A DNA stretch of 64,000 nucleotides from Gordionus sp. m RMFG-2023 (Eukaryota > Nematomorpha > Gordioida > Chordodea > Parachordodidae). The DNA lies in contig NC_088779.1 in assembly GCF_954871325.1 (NCBI RefSeq), forward strand, positions 11,906,846 to 11,970,845, read 5' to 3'. Both the position numbers and the translations under genes were made by a program. The notes beneath the pieces were generated by a model that saw only the letters and a program-made list of their open reading frames with translations, was not told the origin of the DNA and made no database searches. Below, in pieces: positions 13,170 to 22,811 of this stretch. How positions within the stretch are numbered: position 1 is the stretch's first letter; every line of letters begins with the position of its first letter.

Positions 13170-13425
13170 TAATTATTATTTTGTGTGTCTGATAAAATTA
13201 AGAGCAAATCCTTTATGACATTTTAATTTATGATGGAAAAGCGACAAAATAAATCTGGGCAGTCGTCTGCAGAGTGAATAATTAATGTATAATATCATCC
13301 CATTTAGGGTTGTAGGTGAAAGTAGCGAATAATGACGGATTACCAATGCAGTGTACAACCCCATTGCGTCCTGGTAAAGCTGAGGCCTTGGGCCTCTGGT
13401 AAAAGAAGAACTCAAAATGATATTT
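13170..13425 (-). mobile_element. Helitron replication-initiator fragment
   Basis: Read on the minus strand, three short blocks in different frames match the Helitron N-terminal domain in the right order. They are 'QLYQDAMG', then 'GNPSLFATFTYNPKWDDI', then 'CPDLFCRFFHHKLK'. The family pattern is QLYQDAM, GxPxLFxTFTxNPxW, RPDLxxRVFxxKLK. At least two frame changes lie between the blocks, so this is a dead fragment. No helicase domain or Helitron ends were recognised nearby. Confidence 0.7.
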
Positions 13426-14379
13426 TTGCTAAAGTGTCAGTTTTGGTATCCCCCTCTAAAATAGAATCATGAACGACATTGTCAACTCAACCATAAAACG
13501 GTCGTAAGTATTGTTATAAAGGCCATGACAAAACTACCGCATTTTTCCCATTAATAATGTTAATGAAATAGGCCGCACTACACATTCACGTTTGAACATC
13601 CCTCTAAATATTCATGAAAGTTCCTCACGGAATCGGATAAAGTATTATTTATATTAACTCCTAGTGAGGTGAATGATAGTGGAATTAAATGCTTATATTT
13701 GTTAAAAATTAGGCAGAAGTGGCATAGGGATTGTGGTAGTGGTTATAGAAATATCATTTAGAGGCAACTGGGTGAATATAAAATAAACATATAGATATAA
13801 AACATTAGATAAAAAAACAAAATAAACCTCCAGAGGAGTTCATAGTTCCTTATTATCTTGGCCACCAGTAACTCTAGAACGGGTAAGGCGTTTGTTGAAT
13901 CGCTATTTTTTTCTTTGCTTATCTTTAATAATAGATTCATCATGTTTTGTAACAATGTGAGGGATTAAGATTGGGTTAGCCTAGACAAATAAAGAAATCA
14001 GCCATAAATATAAATAAACTATTGTTGAAATTAAACAAACATTAAAATACTGTAAACCTGTAGAGGAGTCAATAATAGAAGTATATTTCTAGTAGTTGGG
14101 GAGCTATAATCAAAAAAAATTTTTTGGGTGACTTATCAAGCCTATCATGTTCTTCTAAAGTTATTTTGCATTTGTTCATTATTAATGACTGATATATCAA
14201 TATTTGAACAATTATAAAAAGGAAATAAGATGGGGATAGTTAACTAAAGTATAAACAAAACTATTCTCAAGTTAATTTTATAAGGTAGGATTAAAGTAAA
14301 ATACCATTCGGAGAGTCCAATTGGCTAATTAAAAAACAATAGGAACCTTGTGAATAGATATAGAATAATTTAAATAATA

Positions 14380-14910
14380 TAAATACCGTAGTTTGTATTT
14401 TGTTTTGGAATAATTGTAAAATCCTAAAGATAGAAAACCCCATTTTGTCTTTTTTATTGAGTTATATAAAAAAATTTAGTAAGAATAAAAAGAAGTATTG
14501 TTAAAAAAGGTAGGATCCTTAAGAATAAATATATAATTTTAATTGAATAAAAAAAATATTGTATTATATATATATCGATTTTTTGGATAGATATAAAATC
14601 CTATATAAAATTATTTATAATAAAAATAATGTACTTATTTTTGGTGAGTTATACAAAATAACCAGCATGCATAATAGAGCAATTGTGGATTTGACAAAAG
14701 GCAAGCTTTTAAAAAAGTAGGATCCTTAAAAATTGATATATTAATTTAGCTAAATACTAAAAATAATGTACTTTGAATATTTTTCTGTTAGACAAAATAT
14801 TCATCAGAGATAAAAAGGCATATTGTGCGGCCCGACAAAATGGATAGCTTTAAAAATACATAGGATGCTTAAAATAGATATATAAATTTATTTAAATTAT
14901 AAAAAATATC
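14380..14910. repeat. Degenerate tandem blocks with 'taggatcctta'
   Basis: A motif resembling 'aaaaaagtaggatccttaa' recurs at about 14503, 14712 and 14855, each followed by an AT-rich 'gatatataattt'-like tail. The spacing is about 145-210 bp. No coding content was seen. Confidence 0.45.
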
Positions 14911-14926
14911 ATACTAAGTATTGAAA

Positions 14927-15050
14927 ATGGAAAATAGGGAAATTAAAAGGGAAAGGAAGTTAAAGAGAAAGAAATAGGAACTTAAAAAGTTTGAGAAAGG
15001 TGAAGATAATAAAAGAAATTAAAAGGGAAGGAAAGGAAAGGAAAATAGAA
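14927..15050. repeat. Purine-rich tract
   Basis: About 120 bp in which the plus strand is almost entirely A and G, with repeated 'ggaaagg', 'gaaatt' and 'aaagaaa' words. Such tracts can adopt triplex (H-DNA) structures; that is inference from composition only. Confidence 0.7.
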
Positions 15051-15090
15051 TAATTTTTTTAAATTTTTTATCAGGCTGATTTTTCACATA

Positions 15091-15345
15091 TTATTTGAGA
15101 CTATTGTTAAAATAATTCATGTTAGTGACATCTTCAATAATGATATATATGTTGTCGGCGTAGCATAGCCAGTCTACATTTTGTAGGTTACTGGTATTTA
15201 TGATGTCACTAATGAGTAGATTGAAAATGGGGGGGGGGGCACATCCTTGTTTTATACCACATTTATGTTTAAGAAAAGGTAGGGTTAATCTTTTGTGTTT
15301 TAAAACTATTTTCATAAATATTTATAATAATTTTGAATGTGTGTA
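15091..15345 (-). mobile_element. LINE reverse-transcriptase fragment
   Basis: The minus-strand reading has 'CGIKQGCA', then 'FNLLISDIINTSNLQNVDW', then 'LCYADNIYIII'. This is the G-x-KQG and YxDD region of non-LTR reverse transcriptases. The catalytic YADD is YADN here, and a run of ten G residues (about 15229-15238) sits where the conserved L-S-P should be, so the frame is probably disturbed. Only about 75 residues survive. Confidence 0.7.
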
Positions 15346-15389
15346 GCTGGAATGAGAAAGTTTAAATTATTGATGACATTTTGTAAACT

Positions 15390-16050
15390 AAGGGTGTATG
15401 ATGATTGTTTGATTTGTAAAAACTCATTTTTATAATTAAAAATATTATTTACCCTTACTTTGCTTTTCTTCAAAATAAATATGGGCTGAATTAATAATTA
15501 AATGATATTTATTTTTTGATATCAACCTTTGTAAAAACTTATTTTAATAAATAAAAAATAATAATTTACCAGGATAATTGTTGCTTAATGAGCATCTGTA
15601 CAATCATTAAGAGAGGTTAAGACAAGGCTTGTTATCTAAAATAAAAACATAAGAATAATTTTAAAAATATTAGTGTATTAAACCTGAAGAGGAATCAATA
15701 TTAGGTTCAACTCTCTAGAAAGAGTGGGAATATCATCAGAAGCTAAAATAGATGTATTCTAAATGTAAAAAAAATATAAGCATTTATAAATTAATTTACT
15801 TGAATATGAGTTGAATTAAGAATTGAATGATATTTATTTTTTGATATTAGCCCTTGTAAAAACTCATTTTTTGGAAAATAAAAGTGTATGATTGTTTGAT
15901 TTGTAAAAACTCATTTTTATAAATAAAAAATATTATTTACTTTTTCTTCTCAAGATAAATATGGGTTGAATTAATAATTGAATGATATTTAATTTTTGAT
16001 ATCATAAATTAAAAATATTATTTACCAGGATTATAGTTGCTTTTTATTTG
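15390..16050. repeat. Three diverged copies of a ~200-bp unit
   Basis: 'gattgtttgatttgtaaaaactca' type sequence, followed by 'aaatatgggttgaattaataatt' and 'gatatttattttttgatat' type sequence, recurs at about 15400, 15790 and 15890. Each copy ends near 'atttaccaggat'. No gene is visible. Confidence 0.55.
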
Positions 16051-16089
16051 AGTCTTGCTTTTATAAAAAATAAATAAATTAATAAAAAT

Positions 16090-16160
16090 AAATAAATAAA
16101 TACGTAGCGATGACTTGACGTAGCGATGACATGACGTCACAATGACGTAGTGACGACAAC
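16090..16160. repeat. Short 'gacgtagcgatgac' tandem repeat
   Basis: Three to four imperfect copies of a 14-18 bp unit, one containing the palindrome TGACGTCA. That palindrome is the core of a cAMP-response element, but here it may simply be part of the repeat. Confidence 0.6.
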
Positions 16161-16254
16161 GGAAAATTATAATATAGATGTATTGAAATAGAATATATAA
16201 TTCAGTATTTGATAATATAGAGATATAAGAAAAAGATACTAATCTTTTGAATTA

Positions 16255-16752
16255 TTGATAAAATGTTGCCAGTTTATAAGTTAGCTATAATTGTGCTAGC
16301 AGTTCCACTTCCAGATACGCAAGTATCCATAGAATGAGCATTTTCTAGCCTTAAGTTCATATTCTATTGAGAGAGAACAAAATTAAATATTGAATATTAG
16401 AGTTATCCGTTCTTTCTCTTTTTAAACATAAATAGTATCAATTTCATTATTTTATATTATTCCTCATTGTATTCGCGCATGTTAGTTTTTATCTTATTTA
16501 TTTATGAAATTAAAAAAATTTATTTGTCCAATTTATATTTACTAAGTTTAATAAAAATAGATATTATATTATCATGGTTAAATTAAATAAGAAATTATAA
16601 AAATATAAATTAAAAAGATTTTACTATAAAATTAATATATATGTTTTATGATTAATTTTTTTTTAAATTCAACTTATAAACACCGAAACAAGCCGAAAAA
16701 CCCCGTTATAAACCTATATATATTTTTTCACGGCTCAAAACCCTGGTCACAG
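16255..16752 (+). mobile_element. hAT transposase C-terminal remnant
   Basis: The plus-strand reading gives 'AIIVLAVPLPDTQVSIE', a stop, then 'AFSSLKFIF'. This matches the hAT dimerisation signature (P-x-TQVSVERAFS-x-LK). The right end at about 16752 reads inward as CAGGGTTTTGAGCCGTG, a typical hAT terminus. The rest of the transposase and the left end were not found. Confidence 0.65.
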
Positions 16753-16944
16753 GACAATTCAAATCCATCCACATAGATCTAATTTCCGACAATAATAGAC
16801 TCGATGGTGTAACTCTTACTTCTTGGTTGAAAGAGCAATCTTTGGTATGGGATTATACATGTATAAATACGTTTAAAAAATCGAATGCAAAATACGCAAT
16901 TATTGCGGCCGTTGAATCATCCAAACGTAATAATTAGTCTCAAC

Positions 16945-17227
16945 CAGTAACGTTGCTAGGAAGAGTGAAAGAAGAGCCCCTCCCCTCATTTTGAAATTTT
17001 TTTTATCCACTAAAAAAATGATAATTTTGGATGAGGCTAACAAAAAAAAATAAGGCAATTTTAGATAATGTTTTAATGACTAAAGAAATAAAAGGTAATT
17101 CAATATAATTTTACCTTAAAAAAAGGTAATTTTCAAGAATGTTAGCTAAAAAAAATAACTTTTGATAATGTTAGTTAAATAAAAAAATTAGAGCCCCCTG
17201 AGATTGTAATGGCTAGTGGCGGCCCTG
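16945..17227. mobile_element. MITE with CAGTRRCG-type ends
   Basis: The left end is CAGTAACGTTGCTAGG. The right end reads inward CAGGGCCGCCACTAGCC, followed by 'attacaatctcagggggc'. The interior contains several 'aaggcaattttagataatg'-like direct repeats. The flanking octamers GTCTCAAC and TTCCCGAC match at only 5 of 8 positions, consistent with age. Relatives lie at 22812-24505, 43085-43171 and 25337. Confidence 0.6.
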
Positions 17228-17612
17228 TTCCCGACTAGAAAACGTATCTTTTAACCATTGTCACTGACACATTAGGGAAATCAGGTTAATATCTCCCGAG
17301 ATATGTTTATATAATTTTATTTCCAACCTGAGCTCTATGCCTGAATGGATTTGGACAAATGCTCAAGTGTTGTGAAACATTGAACACCTTTATTGGTCAA
17401 TTTATTTTCATAAGTTTTTAAAATTTAGCAAGAGTTAAGAAATACCAAAGAATTATGTAAATTATTATTAAATTGCATTTTAATTTTGTTTTTAATGTAA
17501 ATACTAGGATATTTTTAGTATTAATTCAAGTAACAATAAGGGTAAAATTTAGTGTTGTTAAATGGTTGGTTTTTTTCGACCACGACCCCGAGTCGAAGTC
17601 GTAAAAATTGGG

Positions 17613-18010
17613 TTAATGATGCTTACTACCAAGTGATTGTATGGAAATATTCTAAATACCAACATAATGTGCTAAATACCGACCAAAATTTATTAAAATG
17701 TAATATGACTTATTATTTAATATATTAATATAGAATCACGTGGTCGAGTCCGGCCTCCTATATATCATACCCCCAAGGATGGAACCACCAAGTTAGAATA
17801 AGAAAAAAAACATAATTATTATCGGGATTCGAACCCGTGACCATGGGATGAGTAAGCGAAGCTCTAACCGACTAGGCCATAGAGGCTTTCCAAAAATTAC
17901 GATTTTTCAAATATATATTATAAATATATTTAGTAGTGCCTATCCAAATGAAAATAAACAAAATTCAAATTTGATAGATGGTACCTTAAGGTACCAAGCA
18001 TCATTAACCT
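17613..18010. mobile_element. Small inverted-repeat element with ~10-bp target duplication
   Basis: The left end GTTAATGATGCTT is exactly matched by AAGCATCATTAAC on the right. Both sides are flanked by TAAAAATTGG. A 9-10 bp duplication is longer than the hAT value and closer to that of Mutator-like elements. There is no transposase frame. A tRNA-derived SINE lies inside. Confidence 0.65.
17740..17886 (-). mobile_element. tRNA-derived SINE
   Basis: On the minus strand a tRNA-like head runs from 17886 down to about 17820. It has a good A box (TGGCCTAGTCGG), a perfect B box (GGTTCGAATCC) within a CGGG/CCCG T-stem, and CAT at the anticodon position. The 3' side does not pair with the 5' 'GCCTCTA', so there is no acceptor stem and this is not a working tRNA gene. 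A GC-rich tail ('aggaggccggactcgacc') follows. Confidence 0.65.
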
Positions 18011-18084
18011 AAAAATTGGCCCAACCCTGAGCCAGGGTCGAACATTGACCACTACCCAGCCTGACCCATTGGGCCTGTTGAGCC

Positions 18085-18300
18085 GACCAGGGTTGGCTTA
18101 CTGGATCGACTTGCTGGGTTGGCTTGCTGGGCTGGCTTGGATCGTCCTGCTGGGCTGGGATCGTCCTGCTGGGCTGGCTTGGATCGTCCTGCTGGGCTAG
18201 CTTGGATCGGCCTGCTGGGTTGGCTTGCTGGATGAGCCTACTGTGTCGATTGGTTGGGTCGACCTTTGGGATGGCTTACTGGGTCTATTTGTTAGGTCAA
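18085..18300. repeat. GC-rich minisatellite, ~23-bp unit
   Basis: Five or more imperfect copies of a unit like 'ggcttggatcgtcctgctgg'. The composition contrasts strongly with the surrounding AT-rich DNA. An open frame of Leu, Trp, Ser and Cys repeats through it is a by-product of the repeat, not a gene. Confidence 0.8.
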
Positions 18301-18369
18301 CAAAATATATAGAAAATTAAACTAGTTTGTTTTAATCTGGGTTCATTGTTTTTGACATGTTCAAAAATC

Positions 18370-19445
18370 ATTGGTTCTAGTAATAAATAGGCACTGCCAT
18401 TATATTTTACTTCACGAGGAAAATATAAATGTAAAAATTTTTTTTAAATTTGTCTTAAGCCTAGCTAAAAATTTTGATACTAAAATGGGTCTTGTAGGCA
18501 CTGCTTTTATATTTTACTCCACGATGAAAATAATTGCGAATTCTTTTTAAGACGTTGTTTTAAACCTAGTTAATTGTTTATGATATTAGGAGGATGTTCT
18601 AAAACATTTGGGTTTAGTAAAAAATTTTCACTGCTATTATATTTTTCTCCACGAGGAAAATAATTTTGAATTGTTAAGACGTTGTTTTAAACCTAGTTAA
18701 ATGTTTATCATATTAGGAAGATAATCTAAAACCTTTGGATCGAGTAATAAATTTCACTGCCATTATATTATTCTGAAAATTATTTTAAAAATTTTTCTTA
18801 AGCCTAGTTAATAGTTTTTGCTACTAGAAGGATGTTCTTAAATCTTTGGATCTTGTAATAAATTGGCACTGCTGTTATATTTTAACCCACGAGGAAACTA
18901 AAATTGTGAGGTTTTTTTTATTCATTTTTTATAAAATTTTGTCAACCTTAGTTTAAAGTATATTTAGAACATTTTCCTCTTATATTAAACTTTTAACTAG
19001 GCTTAAGATATGTTTAAAAAAAATTTATAATTTATTTTTTCCTCAAGGAGTAAAATATAATAGCAATGCCTATTTATTACAAGACCCAAGAACATCTTTC
19101 TAGTATCAAAACCTTTTAACTAAGCCTAAGGTAATTTTTTTTAAAATTTAGCATTTATTTTTACCTTGTGGAGCAAAGTATAATGGCAGTGCCAATTAAA
19201 TGCTAGACCCAAAATTTTTAGAACATCCCTAGGCTTAAAACAAAGTCCTTAAAAAAATTCTTAAATTTTTTCCTCGTGGAGTAAAATATAACAGCAGTGC
19301 CCATTTGACCAAAAGGTTTAGGAACATCTTTCTAGTATCTAAAACCTTTAACTAGGCTTAAGATATGTTTTTAAAAAAAATTATTTTACAATTTATTTAA
19401 ACCTCGTGGAGTAAGATATAATAGCAGTGCCAATTTATTACTAAT
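18370..19445. mobile_element. Foldback-like inverted array
   Basis: The left arm has five direct copies of a 107-130 bp unit; its 'cactgc' word falls at 18392, 18499, 18629, 18755 and 18867. The right arm has four copies in reverse orientation, with 'gcagtg'/'gcaatg' at about 19063, 19186, 19294 and 19424. The unit holds 'cactgctattatattttactccacgagg' type sequence plus 'aagcctagttaa' and 'ctagaaagatgttc'. The outer ends match: 'taataaataggcactgc' on the left and 'taataaattggcactgc' read inward from the right. Long inverted repeats made of tandem sub-repeats are the hallmark of foldback elements. No transposase was seen. Confidence 0.7.
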
Positions 19446-19794
19446 TATCCATTCTGCATAATTTTAATTTAAGCCTATATTAATAAAAGATTTTGAAATA
19501 CAGTCGTTTTTCATTATATATAAAATAAGTTTAGTTTATTATAATCAATTAAATAAATCTCAATAACATGATAACCATCATTATAGATATGATATGAAAT
19601 TCAAACTTTATCAAATTTTAATTGTAGCTGGTATTTATATTATAAAATAAGGCTCTATCAAACCTAAACAAAGATTAGTTCGATAGAAAAAATGAAATAT
19701 GATAAATACGTTGACATCTCTTATCAATATCATTTTGTGCTAGTTATAATTACCACATTTGGTCCTCAAACTCAGTGTCTACATGGCCGGGGTG

Positions 19795-19925
19795 GGTAGG
19801 AGACAAATGCCTCCAAAATATATTGGCATTTTTGGGGATTGGTATTAATTTTGGGGGTTGATATTAATTTTTTGGGGGTAGGCATTAATTTTTGGGGGGT
19901 AGGTATTTATTTTTGAGGGGTAGTC
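19795..19925. repeat. G-rich minisatellite, ~20-bp unit
   Basis: About five imperfect copies of 'ggtattaatttttgggggt'. The regular spacing of G-runs on the plus strand could permit quadruplex formation, which is inference only. Confidence 0.75.
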
Positions 19926-19929
19926 TATC

Positions 19930-21540
19930 ACTTGATTTATATTATTTTTGAATCCAATAACTTATATGATATGATGTATCGTTGATCTTATTCTGACAAA
20001 TGAATTAAAAAGTGATCTGTTTATTAACAAATAATATAAAACTCTAAATTTTTTCTTTTTGAATTTTAAGCCTCTTTATTTATTTATTTACCATATTATT
20101 TTGCAATTTCACACTTAAAATATTAATATTATGCTTATTTGATAATTTTCTAAAAGTATAGGGGTTAATAATTTATTTTATATTTTAAATAATAAAATTT
20201 AGTTCCTATATATCAGTTAAGGATATAATAAATCATTTAAAATTTTAACAAAATACTTTAAATATTATTATTAAAAATAAGATTATCAGTAGGTAAACAA
20301 ATTTTAACTATATTCTTTATTTAATAATTAACAAACATCCAAAGTTATCGACTATTCTCTGATTATATTTTCTTCTCATTTAATGATCAATCCCAATAGA
20401 AAAACCTAAGCAACTCTTCCTTGAATTTTTTTAAAATATTTTTTACGCATCTCTTTTTCTACAAATAAAAATGACTAAAATTTAATATATATATAATTTA
20501 TTTATTTTTTATCGCATCCCAAAATTAATAACATTTCTATACTGTCATCTTACCTAGAGTGTGTCGATCAGAAAGTATAATCTATAATCAAATAATCGTT
20601 CAACCCTAGCACTTGAGGGCAATGCAATATTAAATTTAACATATATTTTTTATATAAGAAAAATCATCAAAAATTGTCATTTGATTATTTATAGATAAAA
20701 ATGCGTCTAAAAGATTTTAAATAATACTATTTATTCCAAAAAAATCATTTCTTTTTTAATGTGTCTAAAATTATAATAGTAATGGTTAAAATAAAAATTA
20801 TGTAGGGGATAAGTGCCATAAATGGCCATGCTTGCTGACTGGCCAGGTCAACATCCTTTAACATTTTATCTATTTTACTAAAATTGTTTAAAATCTGAAA
20901 ATATTTATTTCAATAAGTATTTTTTTAGCAAGTTTTTATAAAATGTATTAATAGATATGGTTAATTTTAAACATGTTTAACAACCATGTAATAATTTATA
21001 AAATATTGAGTCTGATGATAAAATGAAAATTTAATATTAATTATTTATTGTAATTTTTTATTTATAATATAGTTCTTGATATGTTTGAGGCCTAAAAATA
21101 TTTTCAAATAAACTCATCTTTCTCAAATATTAAAGATACAGCTTGATTCAAATTTTATTTTAAAAATTAAAGATTGGGCTTTACAAATTGATATTAAATT
21201 TGTTTGATATTAAATTTGTTTGATATTACTTTCATCTAGTTGATGCTACTAGTAGTCTTATTTGTAATAAAACCTTCGGTATACCATAAATTTATACCCT
21301 ATGTTAATTTTTTTATCGAGATTAAAATATTTTGCGAGATCAGGAAAAGAAAATTCTATATCATCATCATTTTCCAGGGAAATTAGTTTGTTGATATGAT
21401 CTGTACCCAAAATTTTTAAATATTAATCTCTATCGTCGACATTTCAATTTATTTTGAAAACTAGATTTATAATGGAGATTTTTAAATATAAAATTCAAAA
21501 AAAAATTATATTATATAAAAAGAATATGATTATAGAATTT
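19930..21540. other. AT-rich spacer with one exon-like stretch
   Basis: Mostly featureless AT-rich DNA. On the minus strand about 21425-21268 reads without a stop for some 55 codons, including 'SLENDDDIEFSFPDLAKYF'. It looks codon-like but has no recognised family, start or clear splice sites. I do not call it a gene. Confidence 0.35.
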
Positions 21541-21554
21541 ATAAATATATTTCT

Positions 21555-21682
21555 ATAATTTTATGTGTATTCGCTACCCATATTAGTAGCGAGCTACTTC
21601 TATAGCTATTATTTTTTTCTAAAGTAGCGCGATTAAGCTATCGCTACTGAAAAAACACGCTATATTACTTTAACGACACTGA
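21555..21682. mobile_element. hAT terminal fragment
   Basis: The right end reads inward CAGTGTCGTTAAAGTAATATAG, followed by 'tagcgatagctt' and 'gcgctacttt'-like words. These resemble the subterminal region of the hAT at 22845-24342. No matching left end was found. Confidence 0.45.
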
Positions 21683-22811
21683 TTATAACCAACAAAAAAT
21701 TAATTGGGGTTTAGCCTAAATGGCCTGAAAGGATGTAAATAAAATTTTATTGTCTGATTATAAGTGGTAGCTAAACATAAGATTCTTTTTAACAAAATCA
21801 CTATAGCATAGGGGTTTAGCGAATATGGCGGCCGAAGGTAGTAGAATTTGTTGGGGTAGGGGCATGGGATGATTTTTAGGGGGGTTTGCCTCCATAAAAT
21901 TTTCTGCCATATAGACGCTGCTCAAACTCGACCTATTCATAAAATTTGGCAGACAAATTTTAGTCAAAACAGAAGATCTTAAAGAAGGATTTTATTTTTG
22001 TCAAAGACTTGAAATCCAAGTCATTAAATTAAATTATTGCCTTATTAAGTCATTCCCCTCTTTAATATAATATAATCCTATCAATGTTATGAAGTATGGA
22101 AAAAACCAAAAAATTTTACTCATCTTTTATTTTGATTTCAATGAAATTTCATCCATTATAAAAATCAAATAATCTAATATATAGTCATTGTAATTTTATT
22201 TAATAATTATATAAAATATTTAACAAAAGTGTGAATTAAGTCACATGAACATATGCCAACATTAAAATTATGATGAATGGTAAATTTTACCCTTATATTT
22301 GTTAAATTAATAAAAAATTATTGCTGTAAATTAGTTAAAATTTAATTTTGTTTTAATATATATTATTTTCTAAACCCTTGCTAATAAATCGTGAAATGAA
22401 AATTAAAAAAAGAAATTATTAAAAAACATGAAAATAGACACCAAAACAGTGCCCAATATTTCTCAACATATTGAGCTTTTGTCCAAATGTTCTCTATTAC
22501 ACGCAATGATTACATATTAAAGATTATACAAAGCACTTTTAAAAAGAATAAATATAATCTATTTGTGAGTTTTAAAAAAATTCATATATTTAAACATCGC
22601 ATATAAATTTGGCACCAAAATGGTAATATTTCGCCAAGGTCTTAAGAATACTATTTATAAATGATGATAAATATATAAGGTAAAATTCAAATTAAAATAT
22701 TATGATATATAGGAAAATAGATAATATCTTATTAAAAAATAATACTAAATACCTTTTGAGATTAAATATCTCTAAATAATATGGTAACTAATTATTATTT
22801 TATGCTTAAAT

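Noticed and set aside
17820-17886. A tRNA-Met-like gene on the minus strand
   Set aside because: A and B boxes and a CAT anticodon are present, but the 3' side cannot pair with the 5' acceptor strand; a SINE head fits better.
18124-18312. A Trp/Cys/Leu-rich small protein
   Set aside because: The frame simply follows the GC-rich minisatellite and has no start context, domain or neighbours supporting a gene.
21758-21967. A 69-residue minus-strand frame
   Set aside because: The composition and G-runs look like transposon-terminal sequence; no domain or codon signal.
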